A stretch of 64,000 nucleotides of DNA from Stentor roeselii (Eukaryota > Ciliophora > Heterotrichea > Heterotrichida > Stentoridae). The position numbers were made by a program, and so were the translations under genes. The stretch lies in assembly GCA_006503475.1 (NCBI GenBank), contig RSEH01000235.1, positions 1 through 64,000 of the forward strand, in the 5' to 3' direction. Position 1 is the stretch's first letter. The number at the start of each line of letters is the position of its first letter. Shown one piece after another: positions 31,048-39,095 of the stretch. The notes under the pieces are model-generated. The model saw nothing but the letters and a program-made list of their open reading frames with translations, was not told the DNA's origin and ran no database searches.

Positions 31048-34000
31048 TTACTCCTCTCCATGGTTAACGTTTATCTGCTCAACCAAAGTAGTCATTTCAT
31101 CTAACTTGGTACTAATTCCGTCCATTGAATGTTTCAACTCAATTTTATTCTCTTCATGTTTTTCAGTGAAAACGTTTTGAATTCCTTTAAGTCTTTTTTT
31201 AAGTTTCCCGATTCTCTGAATATGTGAAGTAGGTTCAGAAGCTACTTGTTCCAATTCACATATCTGCATATAGGTCTTTTTGCCTTGTTTTCTCTTGCAA
31301 AACAGAAGATACTCTCCTTCAATGACCATTTGAGTGAGTTCTTTCATGTCAGCGATTTCCTTTTCTTCTTTCACCCGACCATAGGTATCTCCCATAATCG
31401 AAATAAGCAAGTTCAGCATGATCAGCGGGTTGATGACTGAAGCAAAGAAAAAGATGATCCATTCAAATAGTCCATAATTATCAGTATCAAAATCGCCTAA
31501 GTTCAGCAAATAAGAGGTCGCGATATAACTGGAAAAGACTTTCGAGTCTTCATGCGCATTGGACTTCAAGTTGTTCACCATTATAAAGTAAATCAAAGCA
31601 AATGAAAAAGTCGAGTAAAACAACAGGATTAAAAATGAAGTCATGTCCTTAAAGACCTCGTTCAGCAAGTTGATCATGTATCGAGTTTCATCAAAAAGCC
31701 TGAAATAACTGATACCTCTCATCATTGACAAGAACGTCACACTGACCAGCAACTGTTTCGTGATCTGGTCATCAAAGTCAATCAGAGAAAAAATGCAATA
31801 AATGAAACAAGTTGCAGATCTTGCCATATCAATATAATTCCAAATATCATAAAAGTAAAGCGACTTCGTTAAAAACATCTGAAAGATTTCATACAAAATA
31901 AGCAAAACATTGACTTCCAAGATATTCACAACAACCGAAGGAGCTTTTTCACCTTCATACCTGATAAGGTAATAAGAAAGCATGATCATATAAAAGAAAT
32001 AAAGAATCGCCTGAGGAATAAGCAGCCATTTGACATACTTCCACTTATGAAGCACGAAGTCTTTCACGAACTGAGTTGTAAAAATACTGCTATTAGGACT
32101 ATTCACCAGACTTTCCAAGAACTGAATAGAATTTTCAGACCCAATAATTGAATCAACTTTCAAAGCACTTTGCAAAAAATGCACAGGAAGGCCTTCACTA
32201 GCCACATAATGAGGAGGAAAAAAGTCCTTCGTCTGAGGTCCAAGACTTCGAGAATGAATCAAAACAGGTAAAGACGCGCTTGGACTTACAAACTTCGGCA
32301 GAAGTTTGTCACTAGCTCTGAAAAGAATCGACTCGTAAAACTCGTCAAGTCCTCTGAAGCCCAACTCGTTTAACTTGACGATGTGGTCCTCTAAAAACCC
32401 GACCATGTAAGGGTCTTCTTGCACCTTGAGTCGAATACTTTTAATGATTTCGTTGATGCAGTCTCGGAAGTTCCTGTCAATCGCGATTTGAATCGGACTG
32501 AAACCTGACTTGGAACTGAAAAAAGGACTTGAACTGCTCATCGCTGCTCGAAGATGCTGAGGAAGGTTGAAATAAGAGTAAAGGTGCAACGCGTTGAATT
32601 CAAAAGGAGAGATTATCCATTTGTCCATGTCAGGGTCGTGGGCCTGCTCGTTGCCTTCACAGATTCTCATCAAGTACCTCATGAACGAGTAGTACTCTCT
32701 GCCTGGTCCATAGATAAAAAACTGTTTTCCATTCAAAATATTCGGCAAAAAGTAAACCTCGTCATTTTCAGCTATTAAAATATGAGTCTCTCCAGCAGTG
32801 ATCGAAAAGCTTGAAATCGGGTACTTCGTGCAAAGATGAGTCACTTCAGAGAAACTAGTAGAATTCCATAAAGAAATACTACTATCCATAGAGCTAATCC
32901 AGAAGTACTTCGAGTTCTCGTTAAAGTAAATACCTGTGATCCTATCAACATGTTTTTCAACAGTTTTAATGCAAGTGACCTTTAAAATATTCCAGATCTT
33001 AAAAGTGCCGAGTTCATCTCCAGAAACAAGTAATTCATTGTTTCTTGACACACAAAGAGCAGTGACGGTTCCCATATGTGCGCCGATCTTAGAAGATTCC
33101 CTGAATTTAAGAGTGTACATAAAGATCAGCCCGTCAGCCCCTGCTGAAAACATCATCTCGCAATCACCGTCAAAGGGTTTGCTGAAGGCGAAGGTGGTGA
33201 CGATGCTGCTGTGTCTTCGAAAGACCCCCAGGGCTTCTAAGCTTCTTTTATTATAAATGGTTACTCGAAAGTTAGCGTCTCCAATTGCCAGGAACTTGGA
33301 GTCGGGACTGACCATCATTGCCCTGACAAGCGACGGGTGGGTTAGCTTTGGTTCAGCTGTCTCGTCGTCAATGCTCCAGAACATTACTTCCTTGTTGCTG
33401 TAAGCAGCGATTAGGGTTGAGTCTGAAGGACAGACACATATCGAGGTGACTTCATGATCGTTTACTAAGGTCTTGTATACTGTCTTGCCTTCCATTTCCC
33501 AGACCTTGATTTCTCTTTGGTCTGATGTGAAGAGAAACTCTGGAGTCAGTTTAGACTGTTTTGCGTAACAGGATTGAAGAATACGACTTTTGTGACCTTT
33601 CACGCGAAATGAAGTGTCAAAGCGTGGGACGTACCAGACGATTATTTTATAATTTTCAGCAATGGAAAAGATGAACTTCTCATCAGGACTAATCTTAAAG
33701 TCCTTAACCCAGTCAGTATGTCCGCTAAGAATCAACTCATTCTTATCAAGGTCAAGGCTCCACATTCTTAATGTGCAATCATTACTACTAGAAAACAAAG
33801 TAGTCTCAGCACTATTAAACTCCAGCCGTGAGATTCTTTTAGTATGTCCAACATAGCTCTTGCTTTGTTCCCAGTCTCCAAACTTCCAAACCTTAATACT
33901 TGCATTGGCATCGCCAGCAGCCAAGTACTTCAAATTTCTGCTAAACTTGACAGACCATACCCCTGAGTTAAACTCACTAAGAACATGTTGCACTCTTCCC

Positions 34001-34662
34001 AATACCAAGTTAAAAATAATAATCTGCTTATCAGAACCTCCTGAAACCAACAGCTCCCCATTTAAACTGCGATCAAGGCTCAAAGCAGCTTTTTCATGCG
34101 CGTAAAGAACTCTTGAAACATCTGTCAAGTCCTCTGAAGCTCTCACATTTCCATCGTCACTCGCACTAAAAATGATTTTTTCATCAATACTCAAGGCAAG
34201 AGCATTAATTTCTTTTTCATGAATATCGAAAACTCGGTTGAGTTCGAAGGTGTTAAACATGAACTTGCGGATTTTCCCGTCTTTTCCAGCTACTAGAATG
34301 AATTTGTCGCTTTGGTAAATGAGAATGGCAAAAATGCTGCCTCCGTCTTGCATGAACTCGTGAACGATTTCTTTTGAGTCCTTGTCGACTAATGCGATTC
34401 TTCCTTCCATGGTCCCGAAGACCAGGTACTTCCCGTTCTTTGACAGCTCGAGGCAGGTGCCTTTGAAAGGAGTGGAAACTTCTTTCGGGCAGTGCCTTTC
34501 GATGTGAAAAATCGCTTTTTTTAGCTCTGAGACGTAAGTGAAACAACCCGGGTTCTTGAATAGTTCTTCGAGATTCGACGTTGTTTTTTCTGTTTGAAGA
34601 CTTGCACGCCTTTTCTCGAGTAAGGCTAGGTTCAGTGAGTCTGTAGAGTACCTTGCAGACAT
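31048..34662 (-). CDS. WD40-repeat/TRP-type cation channel fusion
   Basis: The product is 1,204 aa. Residues about 60-640 hold a dozen or so WD40-like units (HEKEINALALSIDEKIIFSA, GHTKRISRLEFNSAETTLFS, GHTDWVKDFKISPDEKFIFS), enough for one or two propellers. About 700-790 has an ankyrin-like helix pair (FSPIQIAIDRNFRDCINEII). Six TM helices occupy about 865-1100: S1 WLLIPQAILYFFYMIMLSYY, S4-S5 region SMMRGISYFRLFD, S5 MTSFLILLFYSTFSFALIYF, a pore loop (SYLLNLGDFDTDNYG) and S6 (INPLIMLNLLISIMGDTYGR). LISIMGDTY followed by KEEKEIADMKELTQMVIEGE is typical of TRP channels. A charged coiled-coil tail follows. A membrane cation channel gated through a WD40 scaffold is inferred. Confidence 0.8.
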   Translation of the reverse strand: MSARYSTDSLNLALLEKRRASLQTEKTTSNLEELFKNPGCFTYVSELKKAIFHIERHCPKEVSTPFKGTCLELSKNGKYLVFGTMEGRIALVDKDSKEIVHEFMQDGGSIFAILIYQSDKFILVAGKDGKIRKFMFNTFELNRVFDIHEKEINALALSIDEKIIFSASDDGNVRASEDLTDVSRVLYAHEKAALSLDRSLNGELLVSGGSDKQIIIFNLVLGRVQHVLSEFNSGVWSVKFSRNLKYLAAGDANASIKVWKFGDWEQSKSYVGHTKRISRLEFNSAETTLFSSSNDCTLRMWSLDLDKNELILSGHTDWVKDFKISPDEKFIFSIAENYKIIVWYVPRFDTSFRVKGHKSRILQSCYAKQSKLTPEFLFTSDQREIKVWEMEGKTVYKTLVNDHEVTSICVCPSDSTLIAAYSNKEVMFWSIDDETAEPKLTHPSLVRAMMVSPDSKFLAIGDANFRVTIYNKRSLEALGVFRRHSSIVTTFAFSKPFDGDCEMMFSAGADGLIFMYTLKFRESSKIGAHMGTVTALCVSRNNELLVSGDELGTFKIWNILKVTCIKTVEKHVDRITGIYFNENSKYFWISSMDSSISLWNSTSFSEVTHLCTKYPISSFSITAGETHILIAENDEVYFLPNILNGKQFFIYGPGREYYSFMRYLMRICEGNEQAHDPDMDKWIISPFEFNALHLYSYFNLPQHLRAAMSSSSPFFSSKSGFSPIQIAIDRNFRDCINEIIKSIRLKVQEDPYMVGFLEDHIVKLNELGFRGLDEFYESILFRASDKLLPKFVSPSASLPVLIHSRSLGPQTKDFFPPHYVASEGLPVHFLQSALKVDSIIGSENSIQFLESLVNSPNSSIFTTQFVKDFVLHKWKYVKWLLIPQAILYFFYMIMLSYYLIRYEGEKAPSVVVNILEVNVLLILYEIFQMFLTKSLYFYDIWNYIDMARSATCFIYCIFSLIDFDDQITKQLLVSVTFLSMMRGISYFRLFDETRYMINLLNEVFKDMTSFLILLFYSTFSFALIYFIMVNNLKSNAHEDSKVFSSYIATSYLLNLGDFDTDNYGLFEWIIFFFASVINPLIMLNLLISIMGDTYGRVKEEKEIADMKELTQMVIEGEYLLFCKRKQGKKTYMQICELEQVASEPTSHIQRIGKLKKRLKGIQNVFTEKHEENKIELKHSMDGISTKLDEMTTLVEQINVNHGEE

Positions 34663-35089
34663 TTTTTATATGTTTTTAAAATTTCTATGGCTTAATTTCA
34701 ATGATTCGTTTAAATTTAACTCTTCAGGACTTACAAGAGGACGGCAAAAAGGATGAGAAGAGGTGGAATCTGGCAGGTCTTAGAAAAAGACTCGAAAAAA
34801 AAATGATTGGTATTATTTTAAATGATTCTGAGAAAATTTTAGAGTTTTTCTTTGATTGAAGTTTTGATTTAGTGAGATGGTTATTCGAGAATTAACAACA
34901 ATTCCTTCATAAAAAATTCTTAAAATTTTCTATTCATTCCAACCTCACCAGCTTTAAACCCATTCAAACCAAATCATTTAGAATCCAAAAATTTTCCTTC
35001 CCAATAAAAAAATCCCAACACCTAAAGACCCCAAAAGACCATCTTCCATTCCAACCTCTTCCAAACCTTCCATTGAATGATTCCAAATA
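34663..35089. other. Divergent promoter region between TRP fusion and SET gene
   Basis: About 430 bp shared 5' region of two divergent genes; C/A-rich pyrimidine tracts near 34915-35085. No coding signal of its own. Confidence 0.45.
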
Positions 35090-36700
35090 ATGTACCAACC
35101 ATTTCCCGGAGCCGAGGTTCTTCCAGTGCCTCCAGACGTGCAGGCGATGTACGACTGGGCATCGAGCAAAGGTATAAAATGGCCTAAAATCGTTTACCCC
35201 GTGCAGTTCCCTCCAGGTTACATCGGCTCAATGGCCACAGACGTGATCGAGGCAGGAGAAGCGATCGTGACAGCCCCGAACGACTCTTTAGTCACCACCC
35301 GACTCGCTTTCCAAAGCGACTTACGTCCAATCTTCGAGTCAAACAAGGACTTTTTCGGTACTTTCGAAGACATGAACGACGACGTGGTCCTCGCGTCTTT
35401 CATCTTATCTGAAAAAGCGAAAGGCCCTGCTTCAGACATCGGCCCTTTCATCGCGTATCAGCCGAAAGAACCGAGCAACTTGCAGGACTGGTCAAAAGAA
35501 GAACTTCTGGAGCTGCAAGACCCGGACTTGATATTCGACACTGAAAAATCCTGGGAAATGCATCAGGAGCAGTGGGGGAAATGGAGAGAAGTGTTTTTAA
35601 AGCACCCTGAGAAGATCCCTGCTGAATTGTTGAGTTTGGAACAGTTCACTTGGGCAGTCAGGCTTATTGGAACGAGGACTTTTGGGAAATTCGCGCCTTT
35701 TACCACATTTTTCCCGGTGGGAGAACTTTTGAATCATGATAATGTGCAGAGTTATTATATTTACTTGAACAAAGGAGAAGTCGCTGACTCGACGAAGAGA
35801 TATGGAGGGATCGTTGATGAGGAAGACCATGATGCAAGGATCTATGAAGTCACTCAAAGCACTGAACTTAGCCAAGAAGCTCTTGTTGTTCTTTCTTATT
35901 ACTTGAATGGAGGCTTCACTGATGAAGTTTTTAACATGCTTCGTGATCGTGCAGTTAAAATTGATGAAGATGAACTTGCGGACTTGAAGAGAAGAAGGAC
36001 TTATCGACCACCTGGAATAGATTTAACTGAAAGCCCTGAAAAGGAAATGAGACTCATGGCTGGAGCTACTGAAAGATATGAAAAAGGGGCTGAGGTTTAT
36101 ATGAGCTATGGCAGGAATTCGAATAGACAACTTCTTAGTGTTTATGGATTTTCACTTAAACAGAACCATTTCAACTTCTTTATCTTGAAAACTGCATTTA
36201 AGGACTTGCTGGAAAATCCTGAATATGCCAAGAGAGTCGCTATTTCTGACTTTGAACCTGAATTAAAAATTCGATTTAAACTTAAGGAAAAGGTTCTTTG
36301 CACTTCTCTGCTTAGAACTCTTCGAAAGCTTTGGTGGAATAAAAGTTACCCGAATGATTCATTTTTTAAACCTTCTTTACCTGAGTTGGAGGCGAAAATC
36401 ATTCAAAAGGCAATCACGCTTTTAAATGAAGCGCAAAGTTCTTTACAGACGACGCTTGAAGAAGACTTGGAACTGTTGAGGACTGAGTTGCCTATTCGCA
36501 AGTATTTTGCTGTGCTTTATAGAAGTCAATTGAAGCAGATTTTAAGGAATCAGGTCAATTTTTTCAAAGTCTTGCAGGACATCGCTGATGAAATCGCCTC
36601 TGAACTTTCGCCTTTGGAAGCGAGGGAAAAGGTCTTGGCAACTTTGGAGAATAGGGACTTTGTGCAGAGAGCGCTCAATGATTATTTTGATGAAATCTAA
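35090..36700 (+). CDS. SET-domain protein-lysine/histidine methyltransferase (Rubisco-LSMT/SETD3-like class)
   Basis: The product is 536 aa. The SET fold is split as in the LSMT/SETD3 class. The N-terminal part (about 18-80: MYDWASSKGIKWPKIVYPVQ, AGEAIVTAPNDSLVTT) opens it. A helical insertion follows (FEDMNDDVVLASFILSEKAK, then W-rich 130-180). The catalytic core has FTWAVRLIGTRTFG, FPVGELLNHDNV (the NH of the AdoMet-binding motif) and GAEVYMSYGRNSNRQLLSVY (the conserved YG-x-x-(S/N)N). A C-terminal helical region about 380-530 matches a Rubisco-LSMT substrate-binding domain. Methyl donor AdoMet; target unknown, either a non-histone lysine or actin histidine as in SETD3. Codon use in the first third is rich in C-ending codons. 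Stop is 28 bp upstream of the kinase gene. Confidence 0.8.
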   Translation: MYQPFPGAEVLPVPPDVQAMYDWASSKGIKWPKIVYPVQFPPGYIGSMATDVIEAGEAIVTAPNDSLVTTRLAFQSDLRPIFESNKDFFGTFEDMNDDVVLASFILSEKAKGPASDIGPFIAYQPKEPSNLQDWSKEELLELQDPDLIFDTEKSWEMHQEQWGKWREVFLKHPEKIPAELLSLEQFTWAVRLIGTRTFGKFAPFTTFFPVGELLNHDNVQSYYIYLNKGEVADSTKRYGGIVDEEDHDARIYEVTQSTELSQEALVVLSYYLNGGFTDEVFNMLRDRAVKIDEDELADLKRRRTYRPPGIDLTESPEKEMRLMAGATERYEKGAEVYMSYGRNSNRQLLSVYGFSLKQNHFNFFILKTAFKDLLENPEYAKRVAISDFEPELKIRFKLKEKVLCTSLLRTLRKLWWNKSYPNDSFFKPSLPELEAKIIQKAITLLNEAQSSLQTTLEEDLELLRTELPIRKYFAVLYRSQLKQILRNQVNFFKVLQDIADEIASELSPLEAREKVLATLENRDFVQRALNDYFDEI

Positions 36701-36727
36701 AAGAATAGTTAGAGTTTTAATACTTTC

Positions 36728-37936
36728 ATGGAATTTGAGAAAATTGGAAGGAATGAGGCTGATGATGTTGAAGGGAGGATTGAAGAGAGGAAGGAGGATG
36801 TGGAGGGATCTGGAGGGATGGATGGACTGGCCACAATAGAATCTCACCTTCCTCCAAACACCCAATCATTCGACCTAAATTCCTCAAGAGAAGAGCGAAA
36901 ACAAGTCGCATACGAAGAACTACAACCAACAGAAGGACTAGTAAAAAAAGACAGCAAAGGTCAAACTCATTTAAACGAATACAAACAAATAAAAACCCTA
37001 GGCCGAGGTTCCAGTGCAAAGGTAAAACTTCTAGCATTAGAAGACCATCGCTTCGCAGCGAAAATCTTCACAAAGTCCTTCCTGAGCAACAAAAAAGACT
37101 TCATCGAGACCGATTCAGGCGAGTTGATCCTGACAAGTGCTTTGACTGACTTTTACCGAGAAATCGCGATAATGAAAAAGCTGAACCATCAGAACATCAT
37201 CGGGTTGAAAGACGTGATCTACGAAGACTCAAGCGACAAGTTTTACATAATCATGGACTACTGCGAAAAAGGTCCGGTCATGGAGTGGGACGAGGACTTG
37301 CTAGCCTTTTACTTCCCTTGGACTTCTTCTAAGATTGAAAAAAAAGTAATAACTGAGATCTTTCGAGGGTCGATAAGTGGTCTTTACTACCTTCACTATC
37401 ACAACATTGCCCATAGAGATATAAAGCCTCAGAATCTTTTACTTTCAGATGATTTGACAGTGAAACTCGCTGACTTCGGCCAATCACACATTTCTTACGA
37501 TGCTCATATGTCAAGAAGGACTTTAGGCACTGAACAGTTCTACCCTCCTGAGTGTTGTGGCGACTCTGATGACTTTGACCCGAAACCTTGCGACGTTTGG
37601 GCTCTTGGAATCACTTTTTATGTGATTTTGTATGGAAAGATGCCTTTTGAATGTAATAGTCCTTATCAGTTATTCGAGACTATCAGAAATTTCACGCTTG
37701 TCTTTCCTGATACACAAGAAGTTGAAGAATCTCTCAAGGACTTAATCGCGAAAATGCTGGACAAGGACCCGAACAGCAGAATTCGCGCTTTTGAGATCGT
37801 CAGACATCCTTGGGTCAGTCAAGACGCCTGCCCTATCCAAGAGATTAAAGATGAACCTATTGTTGTCACTGACCTTGAAATTAAAAACGCTATTCAAAGA
37901 GTTTCAGGAATCTTCGCTGCTGTAAGATTTACTTAG
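36728..37936 (+). CDS. CaMKK/LKB1-type Ser/Thr protein kinase
   Basis: The product is 402 aa. An acidic N-terminal region of about 80 residues precedes a kinase domain of about 87-380. Complete motif set: GRGSSAKV glycine loop, AAKIF lysine, EIAIMKKLNHQNIIGL, IAHRDIKPQNLL, LADFGQS, and TLGTEQFYPPE in place of APE. CDVWALGITFYVILYGKMPF and LDKDPNSRIRAFEIVRHPWV close the fold. The sequence FYREIAIMKKLNHQNI with the DFGQS and T-x-GT-x-x-F-x-PPE segments is characteristic of the CaMKK/LKB1 group, upstream activators of AMPK-like kinases. No calmodulin-binding tail can be confirmed. ATG 36728 gives the longest frame; an internal Met could start it later without loss of the domain. Confidence 0.85.
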   Translation: MEFEKIGRNEADDVEGRIEERKEDVEGSGGMDGLATIESHLPPNTQSFDLNSSREERKQVAYEELQPTEGLVKKDSKGQTHLNEYKQIKTLGRGSSAKVKLLALEDHRFAAKIFTKSFLSNKKDFIETDSGELILTSALTDFYREIAIMKKLNHQNIIGLKDVIYEDSSDKFYIIMDYCEKGPVMEWDEDLLAFYFPWTSSKIEKKVITEIFRGSISGLYYLHYHNIAHRDIKPQNLLLSDDLTVKLADFGQSHISYDAHMSRRTLGTEQFYPPECCGDSDDFDPKPCDVWALGITFYVILYGKMPFECNSPYQLFETIRNFTLVFPDTQEVEESLKDLIAKMLDKDPNSRIRAFEIVRHPWVSQDACPIQEIKDEPIVVTDLEIKNAIQRVSGIFAAVRFT

Positions 37937-38029
37937 AAAAGAATAGGAATGGTTTGGAAGAAAAAAGCTACTTTTGATAAACGAGTAGATTAGTTAATTG
38001 TTGGATTCACTTTGGGGGTCTTATTAAAC

Positions 38030-38356
38030 ATGAATAAGAAGAAAAATAAGAATCGTTCAGGATTCTCTGATGAGGACTCTTGTGTCGAAGACTCTCAAGA
38101 TTTACTTGTTCCTTTCAATCATCGTGTTAAAAATGCTTACAAAGCACTTAACCCGAAAATTGAAGTACAAGATGAAATTTCAAGAATTTTTCAGGCAATT
38201 TTAAATGACCTGATCAGAAAAGTTTCAATTGAATCTCAAATTTTTGCAGAGTTTTCAGGTCGTCGGGTTATAAAAAAATGCGACATCCAAGCAGCTTTAA
38301 ACATGCTCCTTCCACCTCAGTTGAATAAAAACCTCAAAGACAGTCTGAACCAGTAA
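38030..38356 (+). CDS. Divergent H2B-like histone-fold protein (upstream of a pair)
   Basis: The product is 108 aa from ATG 38030; the open frame continues upstream only to a TTG. A basic N-terminal tail (MNKKKNKNRSGF) is followed by a roughly 40-residue linker and a histone fold from about 33. The motifs VKNAYKALNPKIEVQDEISR, IFQAILNDLIRKVSIESQIF and SGRRVIKKCDIQAALNMLLP follow the H2B core order: alpha1 (Y..L), alpha2 (..F...L..I..E), the R-x-x-I-x-x-x-I-Q-A-A-x-x-x-LLP end, and the C-terminal helix. Canonical H2B residues such as the [17 protein letters not shown] segment are only partly kept, so it is a variant. It lies 31 bp upstream of a second H2B-like gene on the same strand. Confidence 0.7.
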   Translation: MNKKKNKNRSGFSDEDSCVEDSQDLLVPFNHRVKNAYKALNPKIEVQDEISRIFQAILNDLIRKVSIESQIFAEFSGRRVIKKCDIQAALNMLLPPQLNKNLKDSLNQ

Positions 38357-38387
38357 ATAATTAGTCTAACCCCCCATAATAAAAAAA

Positions 38388-38963
38388 ATGAATAACAAAA
38401 AAAAGCCAGTTCAACTGCAAGTCAAGCCCGACCCAAAATCTCAAAAAATTCCGAAGTTTAAAGAGAAACAGTCTGAAGAGGAGAAAAATTTAGAAGAGCG
38501 AAAAAATTTAGAAGAGCAGAAAAATTTAGAAGAGCAGAAAAATTTAGAAGAGCGGGAAAAGCTTGAAGATTTCAATCTTTCAGAAAGTTCTGACTCTGAT
38601 GATGTCCTTGAAGAAATAGAAAGTCCTATACTTGGAGTTACGAAAAAGAGGACTAGGAACTTGGACTTCTCAGTTCATATCTCAAGGGTCAAAATGCAAA
38701 TCGCGCCTTCAGCGAAAATTGATAAACAATCCATGCGTGTTTTGGACTCTTTTGTGCATGATTTTTTAGAGAGGATTTCACTTGAGGCTCGGCAGATGAT
38801 GGAAGTTGCAGGTCGGAAGGTGTTAAGAGCGGATGATGTGTTAAGTGCCGTGAAAATTTTACTTCCGGGGGACTTGGGGACTCATACATTATCTCAGATG
38901 AAAACTTCGCTGGAAAAATTCGACTTGGCGCAATCAGAAAAATGTAATTTTAGCAAAAAATAG
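38388..38963 (+). CDS. Divergent H2B-like histone with a long acidic repeat tail
   Basis: The product is 191 aa. The N-terminal 95 residues are charged and repetitive (EEQKNL units); the C-terminal 95 form an H2B-like histone fold. [20 protein letters not shown] corresponds to canonical [40 protein letters not shown] to [20 protein letters not shown], and [20 protein letters not shown] to [20 protein letters not shown]. The C-terminal helix is present ([12 protein letters not shown]). An acidic tail in place of the normal basic H2B tail suggests a special chromatin role, e.g. a macronuclear or chaperone-associated variant, but this is inference. It is the second member of a tandem pair with the gene at 38030. 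Confidence 0.8.
   Translation: [191 protein letters not shown]
38480..38568 (+). repeat. 18-nt in-frame tandem repeat (encodes [12 protein letters not shown])
   Basis: About four to five copies of an 18-nt unit, aaaaatttagaagagcag/cga, lie in frame in the N-terminal tail of the second H2B-like gene. The unit length is a multiple of three, so copy-number change would alter tail length without breaking the gene. Confidence 0.85.
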
Positions 38964-39095
38964 TCTAAACAACAGTAAATTGCAATTTAGTTAAAATATT
39001 CAAACCTATCAGAAATTTCAATTCATCCAAAAATACCCAAAACTCTCAAAAAACTGTATTTTTAAACAGTCTAAAGATCATTAAAATCAATTTAT

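Noticed and set aside
34978-35169. Minus-strand 63-codon frame over the SET gene start
   Set aside because: Shadow of the SET gene in another frame with low-complexity Gly-rich sequence.
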